Assembly: GCA_028564925.1 (NCBI GenBank)
Contig: CM053028.1
Coordinates: 439,041,256-439,105,255, forward strand
Origin: Lithobates sylvaticus
Lineage: Eukaryota > Chordata > Amphibia > Anura > Ranidae
DNA length: 64,000 nt
Direction of reading: 5' to 3'
Every line of letters begins with the position of its first letter. Position 1 is the first letter of the stretch. The notes below the pieces were generated by a model. That model was given only the letters and a program-made list of their open reading frames with translations, had not been told where the DNA came from and made no database searches. The translations under genes and the position numbers were made by a program. Below, in pieces: positions 42,351 through 54,569 of the stretch.

Positions 42351-45300
42351 TGGGGGCGTGACCGGATGCGAAATGTGGAGTGAGGTGAGAGTGAGAGGAC
42401 ATGTGTGAGCTCTTTCCCTACCTCTCCGTCTCCTCACCTCTCCCTTGATGGACGAAATGGATGACAATCACTGAGCAGGCAGAGAGCGCTGTGAGAGTAA
42501 AGACTGGCTAAGCCCTCCCTTCTGGGAGATGGAGGAGTGACGGGAGGTGTGTGCCGCCAAAGGATACCGGAACGTCCCGAGTGGAGCTGAGAGATGCTGC
42601 ACGCTGCTTGAGGGGAGGCTTGTGACAAATGGGAGAGCTGGTCGCTGGCTGCTTGATTGCAGGGGAGACGGATACTCATCAGGGCGCTGTGTGTTATTGG
42701 GCTGGGAGTAAGAGTGCCAGCCCGGCAAACAGCAAGAGTAAAAATGGAGGACAGGAGGATTGTGAAATGTCTGGACGGGAGCAGCACAAACGGCCGATGA
42801 AGATAACAGGTCAGCTGTTGAAAAGTCAATTTATTTTTCTCTTGGGCTGAATCAGTCATTTTTGTATAGAATGTCTATGAAACCTTGCCTGAATAGAGTG
42901 TCCATGTCCGTTTAAACCCTTTATACATGTGAATAAGCAGCCCAGTAACTCTCGGTACACAGCGCCTCAGTAACGTTATTTTAGTTTATTGTCAATATTT
43001 GCATTCTTTCTCCAGCGCTCTAGCCTAAGAGACCTTTTTAAGATATCCCTCCAGTTTCATTGCTTCAATTTTTTTTCCCCACCAAACTCAGTATATACGC
43101 ACCATAGTTTACATGTTAACCCTGGCAAAATCCAGGATTTGAATATTTTTTAATTTTCTCTTTTTGACATAGCGGAATTATTGTGTACTATTTCCACTCT
43201 AATCTTAGAATACCTAATACAGCTTTTCCCCTTCTATTTTTTTGATGTGGGTATTGGAGCCTGGACTGTGAAGAGAAACTATTCTGATCTGTGCGGATCA
43301 TATCTGTGGGAATTAAAATATCTGATTGCATGCTATTATGCCATCACAGCGCACCACGAAAGTGAGTCAAGCAGCTGCAGCCAAATCTGACCAGACCTCC
43401 CCCAAAAATAAGAACCAAGACACTAGCATGCTATCCAAACCACAGATTGGGGCCTCTGCCCCTGCTACAAGAAAGAGTCAGGGACAGGGCCAGGCAACCC
43501 CTGTAAAGGCAGTAAATTCCTCTGCAGGAGCTTTTGTGGGGGAGAGGATGTCATTATCATTATCACCATCTAAAACGCTTGCTTTGGGGGAAGCAGATCC
43601 TTCACTGAGGGAAGTATTGCACGCAATTAATTCCTGCCAAACCTCCATAAATGAAAGGATTACCGCCCTGGAAGGACGGGTTAGTCTACTAGAGGATGAT
43701 TTGAACCCCCTTAGGCGGGAAATGAGGAATATAAGGGGACAAATGACTAATTATCAGATAAGGATCGATGAAATGGAAAATGGGATGTGGAGGAAGAGCG
43801 TGAGGATAGTGGGACTCCCAGAACGTAGTGAGGGATCAGACCCCACCAAATTCGTGGAAAAATGGTTTAAAGATTTATTTGGAGAACAGTCCTTTTCACC
43901 CTTTTTTGCATTGGAAAGAGCTCATAGGGTCCCCTCTAGGCCTCCGCAATCAGGAGCCCCCCAAGATCTGTCTTGGTAAAACTGCTTTATTACAAAGACA
44001 AAATTACTATATTAAATAAGGCCAGAGAGATGGGTAATATTCTTCACAATAGCAATAGGGTTTCCATATAGCCAGATTTTTCACCTGATTTACAAAAACG
44101 AAGGGTTGGTTTAGAGAAACCAAGCGTAAACTGCAACAGTTAAAACTGAACTATGCACTGTTATACCCGACAAGACTGCGCATAAAAGCCTTGGGGGAGG
44201 CTGTGTTCTTTGATACTCCGGAGGGAGTGGAGGACTGGATAGTAACCTATAATAGAAGACCATAGACCAAATTGACTGCATCACCCTGGATTTCTATTAG
44301 TAATATGATTTAGTTTAAAGACACAAACTATTACACTGTCGAATAAACCGGGAGAGAGGAGTGGGGGTGGACAGGAGGGAGGGAACAACGAGCATATTAT
44401 CCCTTATTATCAGGGGGTATCGTGAAGAGTACCTTCCATCAGTTTTTTTTTCACTTTCTGTGTTTGTTTTGTCTTGTCTGTCTGTTAAATGTTGTTTGGA
44501 AGGGTTTTTGAGAGGGGGGGGTGGAGTGTAAGAATATAGGATCAAAGTTGACAATAACACTTAAAACGAAAGGAAAATGTAAAGGTCACAACAGGAAGCC
44601 CCCAAATAGGCCCGGTGGGCAGGTGAATGGGATGTATGGGTGCAAGGGGTGGAACGAGTGGTGTGTATGGCATAAAAGTTTATTCAAAATTAATTACAGG
44701 TATGAGTAGAGGCACTATGAGGTCACAAAAATGACACAAGAAAACCACACAAATTGGAAAAGGCACTGGTTAGATTCAAATTAATTTTGTGCTCATGGAA
44801 TATCCGGGGAATGAGCGACGCAGAGAAAAAAGCAGCAATTCTCCTGATAGCAAAGACATATGAGGCGGCTATCCTTTTTTTTTTACAGGAGACACATCTC
44901 ACTAAAATAACTATCCCCCAATTGAGATGGAGGGATTACAGCACACAGTATCATTCAGTTTACACCTCCTACTCTAGGGGGGTGAGTATTTTTTGTCAGA
45001 TCAGGGGTGTCTTTCTCTTGTATGCATTCCAAGGTGGATGAATGTGGGAGATTTATTTTTTTATTCTGCAAGATTGAGAACAGAGTCTGTGTATTGGTAA
45101 ATGTGTACCTACCTCCGTCTTTTTGACGTTTCGATCCTCTGTGGGCTTGCCGAGTTTCTCTTGGATAAGCCAGGGGTGCCGGTGATAGTAACGGGGGATT
45201 TCAACAAGGTAATAGACCGAAAACTAGATAGGTTTCCCCCAGGGACACTAATGGGTGGTGCCAGGGATATCCGGCTACCCGACTTGCTAAAAGAGACAGG

Positions 45301-46330
45301 ACTGTGGGATGTGTGGAACCCAGAGGTTCGACAGTACTCTTGCTTTTCTAAAATACATTCCACACTCTCCAGGATTGACCTAGTGCTGGAAAATGAGGAA
45401 ATGATGCCTCTCATAAAGAATGTGAACTACAGACCAAGGGGTCTGTCGGACCATTCCCCAGTGACTGTGTCACTAGAGTTGGGCGAGTGTAAACATCCTG
45501 GGGAGTGGAGGATAAGCCCATTTTGGATCGAAGTGATGGAGGATCCGAACTAGGTATTGGCGTCTCTGTGGGAGTTTCTTGACTTGAACAGAGGTACCGC
45601 CTCGGAGGGAATAATATGGGACACTTTAAAAGCCTTTTTGAGAGGCATAATGATCCAACAAATTTCAAAAATTTAAAAACGGACTAAGGAGTGGGAGAGA
45701 TTAATAGGAGAGAGGGTGACTACAGTGGAAGAACAGTACATTAATGATCAGACACCGGACAGACTTAGGAAATGGATAGAGGAACAACAAAATTACAGAT
45801 TAATGACTCTCAGGAAGATAGAGAATAAATATCTCTTCCAGAAACAATTAGCATTTGAAGAAGGGGAGGCGTATGCTGGCACAGATGGTCAGGGTAAATT
45901 CCCCCTCATCCGTTGTACCCATGATCACTATTAGAGATGGCTGGGAGGGTGTCCTCATACATGCCAGAAATAGCGGATAAGTTTAAAGAATATTACGAGG
46001 ACCTGTATAGACTGCCACAGGAGGAAATGGGGGATGGAATGGATAGTTTTTTTAGAGATCTGAATCTCCCCTATCTTAGTGAGATAGATAGAACTGAGTT
46101 AGAAGGACCTATAACGATAGAGGAATTACAACAGTTCACTACTGAGATGGCGCAACAGATATCCCCGGGACCGGATGGGCTTCCAGCCAAGATATATTGG
46201 CAGTACGGGAAGGTATTGCTCCCCGAACTGCTGAGGGTATTGAATTGGTCATTGATAGAGGGAGCACTTCCCCCATCAATGATGGAATCCACTATGATCA
46301 CCATACATAAGGAGGGTAAAGACCCACTTG
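42351..46330 (+). mobile_element. LINE-1 with 5' end, ORF1 and partial ORF2
   Basis: Begins near GGGGGCGTGACCGGA, typical of frog and fish L1 5' ends, directly after the retroviral LTR. A 5' UTR of about 990 bp precedes ORF1. ORF2 has endonuclease and the start of reverse transcriptase, and is then cut by the Penelope-like insertion at 46331. The 3' remainder was not found beyond 56690. It is a different copy from the L1 tail at 37654. Confidence 0.85.
43338..44265 (+). pseudogene. LINE-1 ORF1 (RNA-binding protein), frameshifted
   Basis: The open part from the ATG at 43338 (MPSQRTTKVSQ) to about 43970 encodes a basic N-terminus, a coiled-coil region (LREVLHAINSCQTSINERIT) and the RRM start (MWRKSVRIVGLPERSEGSDP). 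After a frameshift near 43970 the usual C-terminal domain continues in another frame to about 44265, with stops. ORF1 proteins form trimers that coat L1 RNA. The upstream in-frame ATG at 43326 is less likely as start. Confidence 0.85.
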
Positions 46331-46336
46331 AGAAGA
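44754..46336 (+). pseudogene. LINE-1 ORF2, endonuclease and RT start
   Basis: The apurinic-type endonuclease spans 44754-45553: KLILCSWNIRGMSDAEKK, FLQETHL, IVTGDFNKVIDRKLDR, LSRIDLVL and GLSDHSPVTV are the catalytic blocks. Frames 45716-45934 and 45937-46336 follow, separated by a frameshift and stop. They reach the first reverse-transcriptase blocks (ISPGPDGLPAKIYWQYG, STMITIHKEGKDPLEK). The YxDD active site is missing because the Penelope-like insertion truncates the frame. Confidence 0.88.
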
Positions 46337-47345
46337 AGTACTGTATTGGTGAGATTAAATGAAATATCTTAATAATGGTAATATGCAAGGAAAAGAGAAG
46401 AGGATGTTTTTGGCCAGGTGTGGCGTGGTACCGGCCTCTATCTACCTTAGGTATAAATGAATATAAAAGCATAAAACCTTATGACTTGAGCAATATGAAA
46501 ACCTATAGTAAAGTGAATTTAAAAGTTATATTAAACAAATACAAAAGTAAAAAAACAAAGTAAAAACACATGAGGTTAAATTTAGTGAAAAAAAGTCCTT
46601 GATTCGTTTGTGATATATATATCGTGACAGATATATAAAACTAGATGAAGGTGACAATGTGGACTCAACAACGGTTGAGACAGTTGGTGCTGGGTGAGAA
46701 ACCTATACACTGAAGTGTATGGTAGTGAAGTCCATAAGGATGGTTGGTGATCAAGTGAATGACACAATTTCCAGCAGGTGACTCTGTTCAATGTGCTACG
46801 TGGGGTGATAGTTGACTGATGGCTCTTAAGCCTAATGGAATAAGGCTTACCAGATGGAGTGGACTTGAAGGGGCATATGCCTCACAAGTCACAAAAGCTT
46901 ATCGTTAAAAGGTTGGCAGATCTCTGCTCCACACAATGGCTCCAAGGCTCGTACAGGTACCGCATGGATCAGTGGTCACAGGGAGATGTCTATCGGCTGG
47001 AAAAATGGGCATCAATGGTCCATGTAGACAACCGTATTATGATATCATGGAAGGAAAAGCTTACATAGCGTAATACCGTTTAAGAAGGTCTTTAATAGCG
47101 TATAAACAGATTAAAAACACTCACATTTAGGAGAATTAAAACAGGCCTGTTTGTAAAATAAAGATGGCGTGGTGCTGTCGCTCTGGTCCACCCGACGCGT
47201 TTCGTCCGCATAGACGTCGTCTGGGGTATGGACCACAAGCACCAGCAGCACGCTTATATAGGGAATGTGACCCCAAAGTGAAAAAATCGTGTATGTGCGG
47301 AATTGTTATTAATTTATTTTTTATAATGGGGTAGATTGATAATGG
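46331..47345 (-). repeat. Outer left inverted arm of element A
   Basis: Reads as the reverse complement of 55630-56690, starting GAGAAGAAGTACTGTATTGG. Matches include GCCAGGTGTGGCGTGGTACC and the hammerhead-like segment at 47185-47234. Identity is high, with small differences: the right arm holds an extra palindromic ACCGGAAGTGACGTCACTTC block near 55680. Confidence 0.85.
47185..47234 (-). ncRNA. Hammerhead-like motif, left arm copy
   Basis: Reverse-strand copy of the motif at 55769-55818, with the same core boxes and stems. It lies in the inverted arm, so it would be antisense in a transcript that reads the ORF. Confidence 0.45.
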
Positions 47346-49384
47346 TCAACCCCCCGGGAGGGCTACCACCCCCCCTTCGCGTATTTCGCAATGTCTTATT
47401 GAGAGATCTTGAGCAGATTGAAAATAAAAAAAACAGAATGAGTAAGACCTTACAAGATGGTCTAGATTCATTATGTTTAAGAAAAGATCTGGTCATCCGG
47501 CCAGCTGATAAGGGGGGTGACATCGTGGTGTTAGATAGGGATGCTTATCTGACTGAAATGCACAGGATTGTGGATGATGCTACCACATATGTGAAGTTAC
47601 CTTCTGACCCAAAAATTCAATTCATAAGGGATTTGGAGAAATTGATCAAAGTAGGCCGAAGCACTGGGATTTTAAATGAAAAAGAGGCCTTATATCTCAT
47701 TCCTAGGGCCCCAAGGACTCCAGTTCTTTATTACCTGCCCAAGGTACATAAGAGCCTCACTTGCCCACCCGGACGTCCCATAGTGAGCGGAATAGATTCC
47801 GTTACCGCCCGGGTGGGCAAGTATATTGACTCTTATCTACAACCGCTTGTCACTAGAATGCCATCCTTTATTAAGGACTCCAGACAGGTCATTAATATGT
47901 TGGACACCATTAAAGCAAAACCGGGTATGTGGATGGTGACGGCTGACGTTACCTCCCTATATACCATCATTCCCCACGACCTGTTTTTTTTTGCTGTACA
48001 TAAATATCTACGCCAGGAGTGCCATCTTCCTGCAGAACAGGTGTCTTTTATTATGACCCTTTTGAAGTATGCAGCCACACACAACTATTTCTGGTTCAAC
48101 AACCAGTTTTACCTACAAATAGTTGGTGTGGCTATGGGGGCCAAATATGCCCCCAGTTTGGCCAACCTTTTCATGGCCCATTGGGAGGAGGATGTCATCT
48201 ATGCCCAGAATATACCCCAGCTTGTTCTTTGGGCTAGGTATATCGATGACATCCTCCTCCTCTGGGATGGCCAGTTGGGGGAACTGCAAACCTTCATGCA
48301 ATCCCTCAATAATAACACCAGGGGGATTGAGCTGAAATGTGAGATGCATCAAGAAACTATTCATTTTCTAGATCTGAACATACTCAATAGAAAATGATAA
48401 GTTCATTACCTCTACACATTTTAAGACCACGGATAGGAACTCATTCATTCCGGTTAAGAGTTGCCACCATTCCCCATGGCTAAATTCGGTTCCCAAGAGC
48501 CAACTCATTAGACTTAGGAGGAACTGTACGAAACATGAGGATTTTCTGGCTCAGTCCGAAATACTCATTGGAAGATTTGTTGAGAAAGGCTATAAGACTG
48601 AAGATTTGATTGGTACTCTAAATGAAGTAAGTAATCTTGACAGATCAGCTTTGTTGAAGGAAAGAGGCCCACGTAGAAGGGAGGCCTTTGCCAGTGGAGT
48701 CCCTTTTATTACTGCATATTCATTACAGCATAAGGGCATCAAGCAATTAATTAACAAACACTGGCACATAGTCAAGAGTGACACTATTTTGAAAGATCTC
48801 TTACCTGAAAAGCCTCAGGTGATTTTCAGGGGTTTACCATCACTGAGGAATCAGATCGCGGTCAACACCATTGACCCCCCCCCCCGAGGAGCACCAGTGG
48901 TTTTTTCGACCAACTCTCGGGGTACTACAAGTGTGGGAGATGCCGAGTATGTTCTCTCAACAGAGATGTTGCGAGACGTACTACATCCTTCATTTGTACG
49001 GCCACTGGTGAAAGCCACACCATCAAACCCTGTATAACCTGCTCCTCCAAAGGGGTGGTTTATATGCTACAGTGCCCTTGCGGCCTACAATACGTGGGGC
49101 GTACCAAGCGCCCACTTCATGTGCGTTTAGGGGAACATATTTCCAATATCATATCCGGTGTCCCTAAGCACTCAGTGTCCAAACATTATCTCCTGGCACA
49201 CAGTAAAAACCCCTCTAAAACTTTATTTTTTGGCATTGACAAATTCAAACCCCACTGGCGAGGTAGCTCACTAGTGAGGGAAGTGTCAAAACTTGAAATG
49301 GCTTGGATCCATCGCTTAAAGTCATACACCCCGTTTGGGTTGAACATTGACACTGACATTAATGCTTTTATAGATAACTCCTAA
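47346..49384 (+). pseudogene. Penelope-like reverse transcriptase plus GIY-YIG nuclease (element B)
   Basis: Reverse-transcriptase blocks include KDLVIRPADKGGDIVVLDRD, RPIVSGIDSVTARVGKYIDS, WMVTADVTSLYTIIPHD and the active-site YIDDILLLWDG, all typical of the Penelope lineage that is related to telomerase. The C-terminal part holds the GIY-YIG endonuclease: VVYMLQCPCGLQYVGRTKRP, RLGEHISNI and FGLNIDTDINAFIDNS at the end. The protein makes DNA from the element's RNA and nicks the target. The first third is missing by truncation and there are about three further breaks. Confidence 0.88.
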
Positions 49385-50400
49385 GTTAAATATTATGGTG
49401 CCTGTTTGCTATTATTTGGAGACAATCTTGCAATTTAATGTACACCGATTCTCTGATCGAATGTGAACTCCCCCTGAGATGTATGGAAGGTCACGTAGAA
49501 TTTCTTTCACAGAGGGGGTATTTTTCACAAAATTTTTTTTTAAAGTACTCAGCAGGATTGTTCAAATCTTCAGATTGTTCTCCTTGCTGTTGCACATATT
49601 CTACCCATTATGGTTGTGCTTTCCTTTTTTGCACATCACTTTTGTAGAGACGGAGTGCTATTTATAAATGTAGATATACATTTATTTTGACACATGTAAA
49701 CCATATATATAATTTTTATGCACTCACAAACACCGTTCAGATTTATTAATGTTCCCCTTAAGGTTGGGTTCATTACTTCCTCTTTAAGTCTGTTCACTTT
49801 TCACCCTTCACTCTTTTCAAAACACCCTTTTTCACTACCCCTTACTATTTAGTTTCCCATTAATATTTATTATCTCTTTACAATATCCATCTATTGGAGT
49901 CACACTATAATAGTATTGGATATTTTCACTCACCTATTCACCCCCTATAGGGGATTTTTTCTACATGATTGTTTAATCCACGCTTAGGGTTGCTTTATAG
50001 TAGATTTCGTCTACCACCTTAATTGCGTTCTTATCTCTCTTTTTCACCTTGGTGTTTCTCTCCTTTGCGTACACACTTCGGGTTCCAAACATAGTTGTCA
50101 GTCACACACGGCTAGGGGCATCCGGATGGCTCCCTACAATCTCACTGAATTAGCACAGTGGAGATACACCATAAACATTTTCCTTTTACAGTTCTAGTCT
50201 CTTAATCACACTGGATCAGCACAGTGGAGACACACCATAAACATGAATTTTTTTGTGTATATCTTTTATTTCTAATTCTCCTAAGCGCTGGTTGCCAATA
50301 CTGCTATGATGTGTTTCCCATTAGCAAGATGGCGGCGCCGGCCTCAATCTCATACATCTCAGGAGGAGGTTAGGTATTTATAGGTGGTGCGTTGCTGCGT

Positions 50401-50456
50401 TGCCCGTTCCCCATTGAAAACGTCATTTATGACGAAACGTCGTATGGGAAGGCACG
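50401..50456 (+). ncRNA. Hammerhead-like motif in the 3' region of element B
   Basis: TGCC and CCCAT (stem I) pair with ATGGG and GGCA. CGTC-ATTTAT-GACG forms stem II, followed by GAAACGTC. The 5' core box reads TTGAAAA in place of CTGANGA. Stems are well paired and the core is degenerate. The location downstream of the ORF fits a Penelope pseudo-LTR. Confidence 0.45.
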
Positions 50457-51245
50457 CAGCGACGCCACCACTACAGACTATATCGGATCAAGGGACGGGT
50501 TTACACTGACCGGCCGGCAGTGTTTTGTTATTATCTCTTTCGTTTGCCTTTCATCGCTTTGATGTAAGTTATTTTTAAACCTTTTAAATAAATCAGCTGT
50601 TATCAGTATTACGCTATGGGCCTTTTGTTTTTCTTTACAAACGGAGGAATTAACTAGGATCTGGCTGGCTATCTTGGTTGTGAGCAAAGTATGTGACGGG
50701 TTCCCTCTCCTTCCTACTTGGAGTGATTTTTCCAAAGCTGTTTAACCCCATCAGCCCTCGCCTACTGGATACACCACGAGTCTATTATCAGTGCCCTATT
50801 ATTGCTACCATCTGGTAAGCCTCCTATTCATCAGGTGGTCGGGATGAAGCACCGTATGCATGCATGTCACAGTGTATAATTTGCAGCACGAGCACCGTGG
50901 TGTCTTTTTGAATACGATCTACCCGTGGACATTAAGTTGATTCATGCCTGATGTCAAGATTGATCTATATTGGACTTTCACCATTTACATCTTTGTTTGG
51001 ACTGTCCTATATGTGATCAGTGCTTTTCCATCTATGGTTTTTGATGGGTTTCATTCTTTGATTTATATGTTTAGCATTTTTTAATATTGGCGCAGCTTTA
51101 TTTTTCTTATATCTGTTTAGGTGTGAAGTATCCCACTTTTTAGCAGCAGCCTTTTTTTCCCTTTTTATTTGAAGTTTCAATTTTCCAATCCTCACCCCCT
51201 TGTGTAATTTTTTTCCCTTTCAGCGCGGTTTACCCAAATTTATTC

Positions 51246-53046
51246 TGATAATGGTAATGAGTCCCAATAATAATCAGTTTCAAATGAATATAAATATACC
51301 CATATTTGAGCTTTAAAAGTAATGACAATGAACGTTTAAAACCTATTAGATGTGCTCCGGAAGGAAGTGACAACGTTATTACGTCACTGCCGCTCTGTCC
51401 ACGTGACCGCCTGTTAACCAGGCCTCACTGTGGATGTAATGGAGCGGCAGTGTATTGACGCTCTGTTGTGTGAGCCGGGCCTTGTTTTAACATGGGGCCG
51501 GCGTGACGCAGTGACGTCAGACCCCGGAAGATGAGGCGGAACCAAGCCTCGTTTTGAGTGAGAGATGGTTTAGTATTATAGTCTACGTCAGCGTCACATG
51601 GTGCGCTGTTAGACATATTCTGCTGACACTAAAGGCGGGGACAGAAGTCTCGGAGCCCATAGTTACTGCAATCACACAGTTGGATGTTATATTAAAAATA
51701 TATATAATAGCAGCATGTTGAGTAATTTTGTGACAAATGTAAACATTTAGTTTATAGCGATGTTCTCACTGTGGGGTGACACCACTATTTACATTGTTTG
51801 TTATATATATAAATGGGGTTATTATATACATTATACTATATGCACATGAAATTGTTATACATATTGTACTATATGGGGCATTTAAAAGGTCATTATAAGT
51901 TAAATAAATTATATGGAGGTGTGAACCATTAAAAGCATAAATTATTTTATATAAAAATATAAAAAATTTAATGCAATAATAATCATATAAATTACATAGA
52001 AATATATAAAACCTTTATACGATAAAAGACAAATAAAACAGATTATATCTGAATGTCGATTATTAATATGGTAAAAACCAGAAAGTGATTAATAATTGAT
52101 CGATATAAAATGTAAAAAAACTTCATAAATATAGATAAATGATTGGTAACATGCCCTAAAAAAGTGTATAAATGCCCACAGTTGGTATCAAAAAATGTTA
52201 AATTACTACAATTAATATTGTTGGTTTATAAAAGTGTGTATATATGGACGAAAAATAGAGTTAAAAAGAGTTAAAAAATGGTAATGTGACATAAATGGTG
52301 TATCATGCTTTGTTAATAAATGCGTTAATATCCCAGTCTATGTTCATCCCTAATGGCGAGTGGGACTGCAATTGGTAAATCCAGAAAGTTTCCAGTTGTG
52401 AGACCCCTCTGGTTTTGGCTTCTCCCCTCCAAGGTGCTGTGAATTTGTCTATAATTGTGAATTGGGTACCACTAGGGTCTCTGTTATGAACTTGGCGGTA
52501 ATGCCTGGGTACCGTATGTTTGATACTTCCGCTTTTTATTTTGGAAATATGCTCGGATACTCTTGTAGTGAAGGACCGTATGGTACGGCCGACATACTGT
52601 TTTGAGCATGGGCAGGTTATTAGGTATACTACATGTGTAGTGGCACATGTACAAAACTGTTTAATTGGGTATTTTATTTTGGTGACCGAAGATTCGAATT
52701 CTTTAGTTGAGCTCCTCCCTTTCACGTTGTAATGACAAACTATACATTTCTTGCATGGGTAATACCCTACAAGGTTATGAAAAAAGGATGGTCGTGTGGG
52801 AGGATTAATAATTGTAGGGGCTATTTGACTTTTAAGTGAAGGTGCCCCTTTGTATATCTCTCTGGCATTTTCTGGTAAAAAGGGGCCTAGAACTTTATCG
52901 TTCTTTAAGATGTTCCAATGTTTGGCCATTATGGATTTCACTTGTTTGTGTTGGACTGAGTATCCAGTTAAGAAAGACCATTTAAATTTGTCATCAGGGG
53001 CGGCTCGAGTTTTGTCTGCTAGAAGAGATGTTCTATCCATTTCCAT
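51246..53046 (-). repeat. Inner left inverted arm of element A, with nuclease copy
   Basis: Reverse complement of about 53793-55640. It encodes on the minus strand (53046-52303) an open reading frame of 247 aa ending in the GIY-YIG domain, differing from the forward copy at 53793-54569 by only a few residues. The arm also includes the 3' region with TTGAGTGAGAGATGGTTTAG-type sequence. The high identity means the two arms formed at or shortly before insertion. Confidence 0.85.
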
Positions 53047-54569
53047 TCCGTTTCCATTCCGTTTCCATTCGTCCAGAGAATCCCCTCATACCTGAAGGAT
53101 ACCAAACATGCAATTAACAAGCTCTCAGCAGTACCCATAGAAGAAGATTTCATCATGGCCACTGCAGACGTAGCATCTTTATATACTTGCATTGCGCACT
53201 CGCATGGACTAGAAGCAGTGAAAATCTTTTTAAAACGGGAACCAACCCTAATTAGGAGACAAACTAATTTTATTATGGAACTTCTCACTTTTGCAACCAA
53301 TCACAACTATTTTTGGTTCAACGGGCAATTCTACTCACAAGAAAAGGGAGTTGCCATGGGGGCAAAATTTGCCCCCAGCCTGGCAAACATCTTCATGGCC
53401 AAGTGGGAGGAGGATGTCATCTATGCAACCGCTAGACCAGAACTAAAACTATGGGCAAGATACATTGATGACATCCTCCTCCTATGGAAAGGGTCCCAGG
53501 AATCACTAGATAGCTTTTTTTAGTTTCTGAACAACAACGATCGCGGCATCATACTCACACATGAATCAAGTCGGAACCAAATTCACTTTTTAGACTTGGA
53601 GATTCAATTATCCGAAGGCAATTTTAAATTTAGCACCTATTTTAAAACTACAGACCGGAATGGATTCATCCCCATCGACAGTTGTCATCATAGGAATTGG
53701 CTCAGATCCGTTCCAAAAAGCCAGTTTCTCCGTTTACGGAGAAATTGTACTGATTTAGACACTTTCAAGTCACAAGCCAATAGGGGTATAACATGGAAGA
53801 GGTAGATCAAGACCTAAGAAGTGCAGTGGAAACGGATAGAACATCTCTTCTAGCAGACAAAACTCGAGCCGCCCCTGATGACAAATTTAAATGGTCTTTC
53901 TTAACTGGATACTCAGTCCAACACAAACAAGTGGAATCCATAATGGCCAAACATTGGAACATCTTAAAGAACGATAAAGTTCTAGGCCCCTTTTTACCAG
54001 AAAATGCCAGAGTGATATACAAAGGGGCACCTTCACTTAAAAGTCAAATAGCCCCTACAATTATTAATCCTCCCACACGACCATCCTTTTTTCATAACCT
54101 TGTAGGGTATTACCCATGCAAGAAATGTATAGTTTGTCATTACAACGTGAAAGGGAGGAGCTCAACTAAAGGATTTGAATCTTCGGTCACCAAAATAAAA
54201 TACCCAATTAAACAGTTTTGTACATGTGCCACTACACATGTAGTATACCTAATAACCTGCCCATGCTCAAAACAGTATGTCGGCCGTACCATACGGTCCT
54301 TCACTACAAGAGTATCCGAGCATATTTCCAAAATAAAAAGCGGAAGTATCAAACATACGGTACCCAGGCATTACCGCCAACTTCATAACAGAGACCCTAG
54401 TGGTACCCAATTCACAATTATAGACAAATTCACAGCACCTTGGAGGGGAGGACCCAAAACCAGAGGGGTCTCACAACTGGAAACTTTCTGGATTTACCAA
54501 TTGCAGTCCCACTCGCCATTAGGGATGAACATAGACTGGGATATTAACGCATTTATTAACAAAGCATGA
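53046..54569 (+). pseudogene. Penelope-like reverse transcriptase plus GIY-YIG nuclease (element A)
   Basis: The forward ORF begins mid-protein. Reverse-transcriptase blocks are FIMATADVASLYTCIAHSHG, FAPSLANIFMAKWEEDVIYA and the active-site YIDDILLLWKG. A connecting region (NRNGF-type TTDRNGFIPIDSCHHRNW) follows. The GIY-YIG nuclease reads THVVYLITCPCSKQYVGRTI, TRVSEHISKIKSG and ends MNIDWDINAFINKA. A cysteine cluster (YPCKKCIVCHY) precedes the nuclease as in other family members. 5'-truncated, with about two breaks. Diverged from element B, so a separate subfamily. Confidence 0.88.

Larger units (their letters stand above)
47346..51236 (+). mobile_element. Penelope-like element B, 5'-truncated, nested
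   Basis: Inserted in the left arm of element A with the 9-bp duplication TGATAATGG (47337-47345 and about 51245-51253). The uninterrupted sequence is preserved in the right arm near 55628-55646. It begins inside the reverse-transcriptase ORF, so the 5' part is missing. The nuclease ORF ends at 49384 and a 1.85 kb 3' region follows. That region contains a hammerhead-like motif and T-rich stretches. It is the younger of the two insertions. Confidence 0.85.

Noticed and set aside
42350-42367. Possible proline-tRNA primer-binding site after the retroviral LTR
   Set aside because: TGGGGGCGTGACCGGAT resembles the classic site at about two thirds of positions. However, the same sequence fits the start of an L1 5' UTR, and L1 ORF1 and ORF2 follow. 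The LTR is preceded by env, so it is a 3' LTR.
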